From assembly GCF_030652515.1 (NCBI RefSeq), contig NZ_JAUSAR010000192.1, forward strand, positions 1 to 32,529: a stretch of DNA of 32,529 nt. The letters run 5' to 3'. Shown piece after piece: positions 1 to 6,845 of the stretch. The notes beneath the pieces were generated by a model. That model was not told where the DNA came from. It did no database searches and saw nothing but the letters and a program-made list of their open reading frames with translations. Both the position numbers and the translations under genes were made by a program. Numbering within the stretch: position 1 is the stretch's first letter; each line of letters starts with the position of its first letter. Origin of the DNA: Aquabacterium sp. (lineage in GTDB: Bacteria; Pseudomonadota; Gammaproteobacteria; Burkholderiales; Burkholderiaceae_C).

Positions 1-31
1 TGAAGGCGCGCCGAAAATAGATAAAAAGCCG

Positions 32-40
32 TGCTATAGT
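32..40 (+). promoter_or_regulatory. Extended -10 promoter of the tRNA-Val gene
   Basis: TGCTATAGT reads as an extended -10 element (TG, one base, then TATAGT at 35-40), 11 bases before the mature tRNA 5' end. No good TTGACA-like -35 is visible at the usual distance (about 11-17), which fits a promoter that leans on the TGn extension. Seen directly; promoter activity is inferred. Confidence 0.6.
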
Positions 41-51
41 AGCGGTCTTGA

Positions 52-128
52 AGGCGCGTAGCTCAGCTGGTTAGAGCACCACCTTGACATGGTGGGGGTC
101 GTTGGTTCGAGTCCAATCGCGCCTACCA
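52..128 (+). tRNA. tRNA-Val (anticodon GAC)
   Basis: A 77-nt cloverleaf. The 7-bp acceptor stem pairs AGGCGCG (52-58) with CGCGCCT (118-124), followed by discriminator A125 and an encoded CCA (126-128). The D arm contains AGCTGGTTA. The anticodon stem CCACC/GGTGG encloses the loop TTGACAT, giving anticodon GAC, which reads the valine codon GTC. The T arm carries TTCGAGT. A promoter lies just upstream and an intrinsic terminator 62 bases downstream, so it appears to be a single-gene transcript. Confidence 0.97.
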
Positions 129-189
129 AGAGATCTGAACAAAATCTCTTGGAATTTCCCGGGAAACAACCAGAACCCGGTACCCAATG

Positions 190-217
190 AATGGAGGCTC
201 ATGCCTCCATTTTTTTT
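190..217 (+). terminator. Rho-independent terminator after tRNA-Val
   Basis: ATGGAGGC (191-198) and GCCTCCAT (203-210) form a perfect 8-bp stem, extended to 9 bp by A190/T211, with a TCAT loop and a run of T from 210 to 217. The T run is on the plus strand, so it ends the tRNA transcript. It does not serve the minus-strand gene that stops at 238. Confidence 0.9.
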
Positions 218-237
218 GCCTGTCCATCTTCGATTTG

Positions 238-834
238 TCAGGCCGAGCGCTTCAGCGCATCGTTCCGCGTGCTTTTGAACGGCTCAGGCTGCCGAATCGG
301 CCTGCCGGAGCCTGGCACAAAGAAGGGATTTTTCTGTTCATGGCCAGTCCAACGGGATGTCAGGATGTTCTTGAAGATCCTGGCCATTCCGAAAAATGTG
401 GCGATCGGCGTGCGCGCCACTTTTCCTCGTGCTGATGGCGTGTTCAGCGCGATCTTCACGGGGCCCATCGACTGGTCGAGTGCCGCTGCTTGAGTGACCA
501 GGCATGTCCTGATCAAGCCCACATAGGCCACCTTGGGGTTTTTCGGCGTGTTGGCGATCGGTGTCTGGCAACAAGCTGCGTACCACCGCAAGGGTCCCTT
601 GTCGGTCAAGGTCAGGCAGGCCAGTTGTTCGATGCCTGCGGTGAAACGAATGGAGGCGGGCAGGGTGGCGATGAGTTCGGTGCCGCCCCGGCGGTTCAAG
701 ACATCGCGCTCGTGCTCAAGCATCCGGGCGTAAGACTGGCAATCTTTGCAATAGCAAATGGCCCGGCCATAGGCCTTTCCCAAATCAACCTGGCCCCGCA
801 GGGTGCCGCATTGGCAGCGCAAATGAATTTTCAT
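238..834 (-). CDS. GFA/DUF6151-like zinc-binding protein
   Basis: A 198-aa protein from the ATG at 834. An in-frame GTG at 846 would add four residues. The N-terminus has paired cysteines in the style of the glutathione-dependent formaldehyde-activating (GFA/CENP-V) zinc fold: CQC at 7-9, CYCKDC at 27-32, and a further CC at 88-89. This arrangement matches small proteins annotated as DUF6151, which are GFA relatives of unknown substrate. The C-terminal half (about 105-198) is less conserved-looking, basic, and has no motif I recognise. No signal peptide or membrane segment is visible, so it is probably cytosolic. It lies downstream of serA on the same strand after a gap of about 75 bp and may be read from the serA transcript. 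Its GC content looks lower than that of the genes around it. The family assignment is by motif only; an enzymatic role is not claimed. Confidence 0.75.
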   Translation of the reverse strand: MKIHLRCQCGTLRGQVDLGKAYGRAICYCKDCQSYARMLEHERDVLNRRGGTELIATLPASIRFTAGIEQLACLTLTDKGPLRWYAACCQTPIANTPKNPKVAYVGLIRTCLVTQAAALDQSMGPVKIALNTPSARGKVARTPIATFFGMARIFKNILTSRWTGHEQKNPFFVPGSGRPIRQPEPFKSTRNDALKRSA

Positions 835-909
835 GGCGCATTTCACTCAAAGTGATGGACATGCCAACTCTGGCAAAGCGCGTGCCAAAAAAGCTTTCAA
901 TGCAGCAAA

Positions 910-2139
910 TCAATACAGAACGCGGCTGCGGATGGTGCCCGGGATGCTCTGAATCTTTTGCAGCGCCATTTCTGAATAGGCCGCATCCACATCCATCACC
1001 AAGTAACCAATGGACTCGTTGGTCATCAGGCTTTGCGCGGCGATGTTGATGTTGTTCTCGGCGAACACGCGGTTCACGTTGGACAGCACGCCCGGCACGT
1101 TCTCATGGATGTGCAGCAGGCGGTGCTTGCCCGCGCCCAGTGGCATGGTCACTTCCGGGAAGTTGACGGCTGACAGGGTGGTGCCGCAGTCCGAGTAACG
1201 CACGAATTTTTCGGCCACTTCCAGGCCGATGTTCGCTTGGGCTTCGAGCGTGGAGCCGCCGATGTGCGGGGTCAGGATCACGTTGTCAAAAGCGCGCAAG
1301 GGCGACAGGAACTCTTCGTCGTTGGCCTTGGGCTCGACCGGGAAAACGTCGATGGCCGCGCCACCAAGGTGTTCGCTTTGCAAACTGGCGGCCAAGGCGT
1401 CGATGTCGACACAAGTGCCCCGCGCGGCATTCATGAAAATGGCGCCACGCTTCATTTTGGCGAAGTGCTCGGCGCGGATCATGTTCTGCGTGGAGGGCAG
1501 TTCAGGCACGTGCAAGGTGACCACGTCGGCCACGCCGAGCAGCTCGCTCAGGCTGCCCAGTTGGCGGGCATTGCCCAAAGGCAGTTTGGTGACGGTGTCG
1601 TAGTAAACCACCTGCATGCCCAGAGACTCGGCCAGCACCGACAGCTGCGAGCCGATGTTGCCGTAACCCACGATGCCCAGGGTCTTGCCTCGCGCCTCCC
1701 ACGAGCCTTCGGCCGATTTGCTCCAACCGCCACGGTGCACCAATGCGTTCTTTTGAGGGATGCCGCGCAGCAGCAGGATCAATTGGCCCAGCACCAGTTC
1801 GGCCACCGAGCGGGTGTTGGAGTAGGGCGCATTGAAAACGGGCACGCCTTTGCGCATGGCGTGCTGCAGGGCCACCTGGTTGGTTCCGATGCAAAAACAG
1901 CCAATGGACACCAGCTTGTTGGCGGCCTCCAGCACGGCGGGCGTCACCTGGGTGCGCGAGCGGATGCCCAGGAAGTGCACGTCGCGGACCTTCTCGATCA
2001 GGATGGAATCATCAAGCGCCGTCTTGAGGTACTCGATGTTGGTATAGCCGTTTCTATGCAGCACATCCACGGCGTTCTGGTGCACGCCTTCGAGCAACAG
2101 AAAGCGAATCTTGTCCTTGTCGAGCGAAAGCTGCTGCAT
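910..2139 (-). CDS. serA: D-3-phosphoglycerate dehydrogenase (SerA)
   Basis: Oxidises 3-phosphoglycerate to 3-phosphohydroxypyruvate with NAD+, the first step of serine synthesis; cytosolic. The 409-aa product aligns along its length with E. coli SerA (410 aa) as I remember it. It has a substrate domain with GCFCIGTNQV and FNAPYSNTRSVAEL, a Rossmann domain with GIVGYGNIGSQL (about 155-166), the catalytic Arg in NAARGT (about 240), the Glu in DVFPVEP (about 269-272) and the His in LTPHIGGST (about 292). A C-terminal ACT domain begins at HIHENVPGVLS (about 335) and is the usual site of serine feedback inhibition. The ATG at 2139 is chosen because AAGGA lies seven bases upstream and the N-terminus then matches E. 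coli; an ATG at 2154 is less likely. Like E. coli SerA, it may also reduce 2-oxoglutarate to D-2-hydroxyglutarate, which fits the divergent neighbour. Confidence 0.96.
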   Translation of the reverse strand: MQQLSLDKDKIRFLLLEGVHQNAVDVLHRNGYTNIEYLKTALDDSILIEKVRDVHFLGIRSRTQVTPAVLEAANKLVSIGCFCIGTNQVALQHAMRKGVPVFNAPYSNTRSVAELVLGQLILLLRGIPQKNALVHRGGWSKSAEGSWEARGKTLGIVGYGNIGSQLSVLAESLGMQVVYYDTVTKLPLGNARQLGSLSELLGVADVVTLHVPELPSTQNMIRAEHFAKMKRGAIFMNAARGTCVDIDALAASLQSEHLGGAAIDVFPVEPKANDEEFLSPLRAFDNVILTPHIGGSTLEAQANIGLEVAEKFVRYSDCGTTLSAVNFPEVTMPLGAGKHRLLHIHENVPGVLSNVNRVFAENNINIAAQSLMTNESIGYLVMDVDAAYSEMALQKIQSIPGTIRSRVLY

Positions 2140-2146
2140 GCCTGAA

Positions 2147-2151
2147 TCCTT
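2147..2151 (-). promoter_or_regulatory. Ribosome binding site that sets the serA start
   Basis: AAGGA on the minus strand, seven bases before the ATG at 2139. It overlaps the coding region implied by the alternative upstream ATG at 2154, which argues for the inner start. Confidence 0.7.
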
Positions 2152-2201
2152 CATCTGTGGTGTTGATCAGCCAGACGCTACCATGACGAAGGTTTTCCAC
2201 T

Positions 2202-2206
2202 GAAAG
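2202..2206 (+). promoter_or_regulatory. Ribosome binding site that sets the flavoprotein start
   Basis: GAAAG lies seven bases before the ATG at 2214 but only one base before the in-frame ATG at 2208. The spacing favours 2214. Confidence 0.55.
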
Positions 2207-2213
2207 AATGGTC

Positions 2214-3611
2214 ATGCCGATCGCACCAGACATCCTTGCCCGACTCCAGGCCATCGTGGGCGAAAGCCATGTCAAGACCGAGGCCGACAGCTTGAAGCAC
2301 TGGGGATGCGACTGGACCAAGGTGCGCGTGCCCGCGCCATCGGCCATTGTTTTTCCTTTGACGGTTGAAGAGGTTCAGGCCATCGTGCGCCTGGCCAATG
2401 AATTGAAGCTGGCCCTGGTGCCCTCAGGAGGGCGCACGGGTTTGTCGGCGGGGGCGGTGGCGGCCCAAGGCGAGATCGTGGTCAGCTTCGACCGCATGAA
2501 CCGCATCATCGAGTTCATCCCCGAAGATCGCCTGGTGCGCCTTCAAGCCGGCGTGGTCACTGCCCAACTGCAGGCTTTTGCCGAAGAGCAAGGCCTGTAC
2601 TACCCGGTGGACTTTGCCAGTGCAGGCTCGTCGCAACTGGGCGGCAACATCGGCACCAACGCAGGCGGCATCAAGGTCATCAAGTACGGCATGACGCGCA
2701 ACTGGGTGCTGGGCCTGAAGGTGGTCACGGGCAAGGGCGACCTTTTGGACTTGAACAAGGGCATGGTGAAAAACGCCACCGGCTACGACCTGCGCCAGTT
2801 GTTCATCGGGGCCGAAGGCACGCTGGGCTTCGTGGTCGAGGCCATGATGAAGCTGGACCGGGCACCGCGCGATCTGCGTGTGATGGTGCTGGGCACGCCC
2901 GACTTCGCCGCGGTGATGAAGGTGCTGGCGGCGTTTCAAAAGCAGCTCGATTTGACCGCCTTTGAGTTTTTCTCGGAGCTGTCGGTGCAACTGGTGACCA
3001 AGCACCAGGGCGTGCCACGGCCGTTCGAGGCAGCAACGCCGTTTTACGCCTTGCTGGAGTTCGAGGCGTCGAGCGAGAAGGTGGTGGACGAGGCCATGGC
3101 CTTGTTCGAGTCCTGCGTGGAGCAGGGCTGGGTGGTGGATGGCGTGATGAGCCAGAACCAGACGCAGGCCAAATCACTGTGGCGCTTGCGCGAAGGCATC
3201 TCCGAGACCATCTCGCACTACACGCCTTACAAGAATGACTTGTCGGTGCTGATCCAGCACGTGCCGGCGTTCATCGCCGAGATCGATGGCATCGTGGCCG
3301 AGCAGTACCCAGACTTCCGAGTCGTCTGGTTTGGCCACATCGGCGATGGCAACGTGCACCTGAACATCCTCAAGCCGGACGATATGGCCAAGGACGATTT
3401 CTTTGCCAAGTGCGCGACGGTGAACACTCAGATCTTCGAGACAGTGGCGCGGTATGACGGATCGGTGTCGGCCGAGCATGGCGTGGGCCTGACCAAGAAG
3501 CCCTACTTGGGCTACAGCCGATCACCGGAAGAGTTGGCCTACATGAAGGCCGTCAAGCTGGTGTTTGACCCGAACAATGTGATGAATCCGGGCAAGGTGT
3601 TTGACCTTTGA
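2214..3611 (+). CDS. FAD-linked D-2-hydroxyacid dehydrogenase, probably D-2-hydroxyglutarate dehydrogenase
   Basis: A 465-aa flavoprotein of the PCMH/vanillyl-alcohol-oxidase superfamily (GlcD/DLD/D2HGDH branch). The N-terminal FAD-binding domain shows LVPSGGRTGLSAGAV (about 67-81), GGNIGTNAGGIKV (about 142-154) and FIGAEGTLGFV (about 198-208). The C-terminal FAD-oxidase domain shows the metal-site motif GHIGDGNVHLNIL (about 375-387), SAEHGVG (about 421-427) and a typical DPNNVMNPGK ending. The likely reaction is oxidation of D-2-hydroxyglutarate to 2-oxoglutarate with electrons passed to an electron-transfer flavoprotein or quinone. This is favoured over lactate or glycolate because the gene is divergent from serA; in Pseudomonas stutzeri a D2HGDH next to serA is known to remove the D-2-hydroxyglutarate made by SerA and pull serine synthesis forward. 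Substrate specificity cannot be read from sequence alone. It converges on the eCIS operon with only 30 bp between stops. Confidence 0.85.
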   Translation: MPIAPDILARLQAIVGESHVKTEADSLKHWGCDWTKVRVPAPSAIVFPLTVEEVQAIVRLANELKLALVPSGGRTGLSAGAVAAQGEIVVSFDRMNRIIEFIPEDRLVRLQAGVVTAQLQAFAEEQGLYYPVDFASAGSSQLGGNIGTNAGGIKVIKYGMTRNWVLGLKVVTGKGDLLDLNKGMVKNATGYDLRQLFIGAEGTLGFVVEAMMKLDRAPRDLRVMVLGTPDFAAVMKVLAAFQKQLDLTAFEFFSELSVQLVTKHQGVPRPFEAATPFYALLEFEASSEKVVDEAMALFESCVEQGWVVDGVMSQNQTQAKSLWRLREGISETISHYTPYKNDLSVLIQHVPAFIAEIDGIVAEQYPDFRVVWFGHIGDGNVHLNILKPDDMAKDDFFAKCATVNTQIFETVARYDGSVSAEHGVGLTKKPYLGYSRSPEELAYMKAVKLVFDPNNVMNPGKVFDL

Positions 3612-3641
3612 AGGGCTGGGCTGCCGATGGATGCGTGCGGC

Positions 3642-6600
3642 TCACTGCAGCACACCGATCACGATCAGGACACTGTTGCCGCCCGAGATCTGCGCCGGGC
3701 CTTCGCCTCCGTGCGGGTCGCCCATCTGCGCGGCCCGGCCTGGGTCGATCTTGTCAGCCCCTGTGTTGACCTGGGCGCCGTAGAACACGCTGTCGATCTG
3801 CACCTTGCCCCGCACGCCATAGAGCATGGGTGACTGGTTGTTGAAATAATCAAGCTGGCTGCCGGAGCCCGACAGTTCAATGCGGAAAGCGGGCTTGTCG
3901 GCGGTGCCATCCTTGCCCAGGTAGGTGTACGAGATGTCACCCCGCCAGTCCGACAGCTTTATGGATTGACCGCTGGTGGATGTGATGCCCGCGCTGCCAC
4001 CCACCGCCAATGAGCTGCCCCCGCCCAGTTTGAAATCGAAGGACCCGAAGGGTTGCACGCGGTTGACCGAGCCGGCCGTGGGGGTGCCACTGGCATCCTT
4101 GGGGGCCAGGCTGTCTTCGGCCTTCCAGCTCATGTGGGTAACCTTGAAGCCGACATTTTTGAGGGGGCCTTCGGCAGGCGCATAAGCCAGGCCTTCGGTG
4201 AAGAACATGGAGGTGAGCTGTTTGGCCTGTGGCCCGCTGTAGTGCCCGCCAACGTCGGCCAGGATGAACATGCCCTCGCTGCCGAACAAGGCGCCAGCCC
4301 TGAATCGCGCATCGGCCACGCGGCCCTGGTCGGCCAGCTCGGGCGTGGGCCGCAGGCGCTGGTAGTCGCCCCAGACGCTGCCTTGCCAGCCCCGGTATTT
4401 GCGAGGGTCGTCCAGGTCGGCGGCGCCCAGCTTGTTCTGGTCATTGGGTGCCACCAGCTTGGCCAGGTTGACCGTGCCGCCCAGGTGCAGCAGGTCGCCA
4501 CCGTTGGGCCCCGAGGCCGCATCCACGTTCAGCCCGGTGGGCAGGTTGCCGCCAAAGTAGCTGTCTTGGGCATAGTAGGGGTGGCTGGGCGTGAGCAGTG
4601 GCCCCACGTCGAAGATGCCCGGCGCCTTGAGCTTTTCCTTGAAGATGAGGCCGACCATGGTCTTGGCCAGCAGCAAATCGGCGTTCCAGGTCTCATCGAC
4701 CAGGCCGCCTTCATCAGGGGTGGGCGTGGCAGCACGGTCCTTGGTCATGAGGGCGATCTGCGCTGCGGAGGCCAGGAAGATCAAGGTCTGGTGGTTGTCC
4801 TTGAGGCGCTTGAGGAAGGTGTCGCTGCCCAGGTATTCATCGACGCGCAGGCCGACGATGCGGCTGACCAGGTCCGTCTTGATCGAGTTGCTGGGCGTGA
4901 GGGGTTCGATGGCGTCGAGGTATTTGCCGAAGGTGGACAGGTTGCTGCCGAAGCTGTCGCCATATTGCAGGCCGCCCACGCCCCCATTGGGCAGGATGGC
5001 GGCGCTGTACAGCGCGCCATACGAGGCCGACTCGGTGCCTTTGAGTTTGAATTTCTGGCGCTCGTCGGCCGAGAAGTCCGTGCCATAGCGCAAGTCTTGG
5101 TAAATGTCGCTGACCAGCCCGACCACGAGTGGGTGGTCTGCCGCCTTTTTGGCAGCTTCCTCCAGCTTGGGGTCGGCCTTGGCCTCCGTTTTGGCCGGGT
5201 CTTTTCCATCGGCCGTGGGTGGCGTGGCTGCGCTGGGTTCACGTTGAATCACTGGCCCTGTCGAGCTGATGGCGGCAGGGGCGGCCATGCGCATGATCTG
5301 ATCAGCGACCGCGTCAGCCTCTTGCTCCAGCGCATCGCCCGGCGTGCTGACCGTGGCTTTGCGTTGCACGGTGGCCTCGGTTGCCACGTTCTTCTTCAAG
5401 GTGTCGAGGGCGCGTTCATAGGCTTTGGTCTTGCGTTGGCCGGCCTGCTTGACGCCATTCCAGAAGGCCAGGCGCTCGGTGGCATCGGGGTTGCCCTTCG
5501 CTTTCTCGCCGGTCCAGTGCGCAATTTTGGCGTCGAAGTTGTCGCCACCGGTTTCCCAGCGATCTTCTGGGCCAGTGCCGCCAAAGTTGGCGGTTTTGCC
5601 GTTCATCTCGGTCGAGGCCTGCACCCCGCCGCTGGCGTGCATGGCCGCCGCGGAAAAGATGAAGGCGTATTGTGGATCCGCGGCGGCCGTTGGGTTGGCC
5701 TTGACGGCTGCGGAGGTGGCCCGCGCCAGAGCCGCATCATCGGTCTGGCCTTGCGAATCAAGCCGCTCGGCCTGTTCGTCCAGGTAGGCCAGGGCTTTGA
5801 TGTACTGCTGCCGGAAGGTGATCTGCAAGGGCCCCCGACCAGCGAATTGGCCAACCACGGCCGGATCGGCCTGGGCAGTCAGTGAGCGCAGGCCGCGTGA
5901 TTCGACAGCGGCGTGCGTCAGGTACAAGGCTTGCGCTTGCAGGGTGTCGATCTGCATCACCCTGAAAGCCTCGGTGAGGCGATCGCCCGCGCCGGTGGCA
6001 GCCTGCTTGATCTGGGCCAGGTCTTTGTCCCCATAGCCGGGGTCGGTCATCACCGCTTCCACGTCAGCGTCGGTCAAGGCCTTGCTCATGTCCATGCGGG
6101 TGCCGGTTTGGCCCTTGGGGCCGACGGCTTCGCTGGCAGATTCCAGGTCCGCCTGGTGGCGCGTCTTCTGCTTTTTGTCCTGGCCAGTGAAGGTCACGTC
6201 CTCGCCAATCGTGCCCCGTTCGGCGCCGTAGGCCGTGGCTGGGTTCTTGCCGTAGGCCTTGTTCCACTTTTTGTTCTTGATCTCTTCCTCAGCCTGGGTT
6301 TCGGCATCCACGATGTCGTAGAACTCGCGGGCGATGCTGCTGGGCCCGGTGCTTTGGCCGTTCTGCTGAATGACGTGCGTGAGTTCGTGGGCCAGCAGCC
6401 GTTTGCCCCCCTCGGTGTCGGGCGCGTATTGGCCAGCGCCAAACACGATGTTTTGCCCGGTGGTGTAAGCCTTGGCCTGGATGCCTTTTGCGGCCTGCGC
6501 CGCCTGGCCATCGGTGTGGAGCCGCACCTGGCTGAAGCCCCGGCCAAAGCGGGGCTCAAAGTAAGACCGCAGTTCATTGGGCAGGGCCTGGCCGCTGCGC

Positions 6601-6836
6601 TGCGCGGTCTCAACAGCCGTGCGGGTGTCCAGCGGTTCACTCGCCTGGCCGGACTCTTGGCGGGCTTCTCGCTGCAAGGTGGCCGACTGGCAACGTGGGC
6701 AAGCGCCGCCACAGGCGCAGCCTGATGGCGAGCGCATCAGCTGGCTCAATGGCCCCGAAGGTGCCGCAGGGGCAGTGCGCCTGGCCAGTGCGGGCGTTTT
6801 GGGGGCATGGGCAGGCGGAGATTTTTGAGATGACAT
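3642..6836 (-). CDS. Modular eCIS cargo: Cys4 motif, DUF4157, GH19/lysozyme-like domain, second linker, beta-rich C-terminus
   Basis: A 1064-aa candidate payload, last gene of the operon, starting 9 bp after its upstream neighbour. Residues 1-39 are Pro/Ala/Arg/Ser-rich and disordered-looking. The four-cysteine motif follows (C40, C42, C46, C49). DUF4157, the 'eCIS core' domain, spans about 85-160 and ends in AHELTHVIQQ, a zincin-type HExxH (150-154). Residues about 250-480 resemble a GH19 chitinase/lysozyme fold: a possible catalytic Glu312 in THAAVESRG and GRGPLQIT at 333-340, suggesting cleavage of peptidoglycan or chitin. At 489-532 a second linker of the kind that normally precedes DUF4157 (EQEADAVADQIMRM) appears, with no second DUF4157 after it. 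Residues about 565-1064 are unrecognised; the last 200 are Gly/Ser-rich with alternating polar and apolar residues, as in beta-sheet or beta-barrel proteins. No Sec signal or helical membrane segment is visible. Export in the particle is inferred. Confidence 0.82.
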   Translation of the reverse strand: MSSQKSPPAHAPKTPALARRTAPAAPSGPLSQLMRSPSGCACGGACPRCQSATLQREARQESGQASEPLDTRTAVETAQRSGQALPNELRSYFEPRFGRGFSQVRLHTDGQAAQAAKGIQAKAYTTGQNIVFGAGQYAPDTEGGKRLLAHELTHVIQQNGQSTGPSSIAREFYDIVDAETQAEEEIKNKKWNKAYGKNPATAYGAERGTIGEDVTFTGQDKKQKTRHQADLESASEAVGPKGQTGTRMDMSKALTDADVEAVMTDPGYGDKDLAQIKQAATGAGDRLTEAFRVMQIDTLQAQALYLTHAAVESRGLRSLTAQADPAVVGQFAGRGPLQITFRQQYIKALAYLDEQAERLDSQGQTDDAALARATSAAVKANPTAAADPQYAFIFSAAAMHASGGVQASTEMNGKTANFGGTGPEDRWETGGDNFDAKIAHWTGEKAKGNPDATERLAFWNGVKQAGQRKTKAYERALDTLKKNVATEATVQRKATVSTPGDALEQEADAVADQIMRMAAPAAISSTGPVIQREPSAATPPTADGKDPAKTEAKADPKLEEAAKKAADHPLVVGLVSDIYQDLRYGTDFSADERQKFKLKGTESASYGALYSAAILPNGGVGGLQYGDSFGSNLSTFGKYLDAIEPLTPSNSIKTDLVSRIVGLRVDEYLGSDTFLKRLKDNHQTLIFLASAAQIALMTKDRAATPTPDEGGLVDETWNADLLLAKTMVGLIFKEKLKAPGIFDVGPLLTPSHPYYAQDSYFGGNLPTGLNVDAASGPNGGDLLHLGGTVNLAKLVAPNDQNKLGAADLDDPRKYRGWQGSVWGDYQRLRPTPELADQGRVADARFRAGALFGSEGMFILADVGGHYSGPQAKQLTSMFFTEGLAYAPAEGPLKNVGFKVTHMSWKAEDSLAPKDASGTPTAGSVNRVQPFGSFDFKLGGGSSLAVGGSAGITSTSGQSIKLSDWRGDISYTYLGKDGTADKPAFRIELSGSGSQLDYFNNQSPMLYGVRGKVQIDSVFYGAQVNTGADKIDPGRAAQMGDPHGGEGPAQISGGNSVLIVIGVLQ
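6687..6722 (-). repeat. Copy 1 of the 36-bp segment encoding the Cys4 cargo motif
   Basis: Encodes GCACGGACPRCQ in the 1064-aa cargo gene. The DNA is closely similar to 7875-7910 and 9122-9157, which encode the same motif in the two preceding genes, so the three genes share an N-terminal module. Confidence 0.8.
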
Positions 6837-6845
6837 CGCGGCAAC

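Larger units (their letters stand above)
2140..2213. promoter_or_regulatory. Divergent serA / flavoprotein control region
   Basis: This 74-bp stretch separates two divergent start codons and must hold both sets of transcription signals, or leave them inside the coding regions. I found ribosome binding sites on each side but no convincing -35/-10 pair on either strand and no clear operator palindrome. Shared control of the pair is an inference from geometry alone. Confidence 0.4.

Noticed and set aside
1..58. Ten-base direct repeat TGAAGGCGCG at 1-10 and 49-58
   Set aside because: The second copy overlaps the tRNA acceptor stem. One short match without island genes next to it is not good evidence of an attachment site, and housekeeping genes separate the tRNA from the eCIS locus.
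847..909. Possible terminator after serA (TGCCA/TGGCA hairpin)
   Set aside because: The stem is only five base pairs and has no T-run after it on the minus strand.
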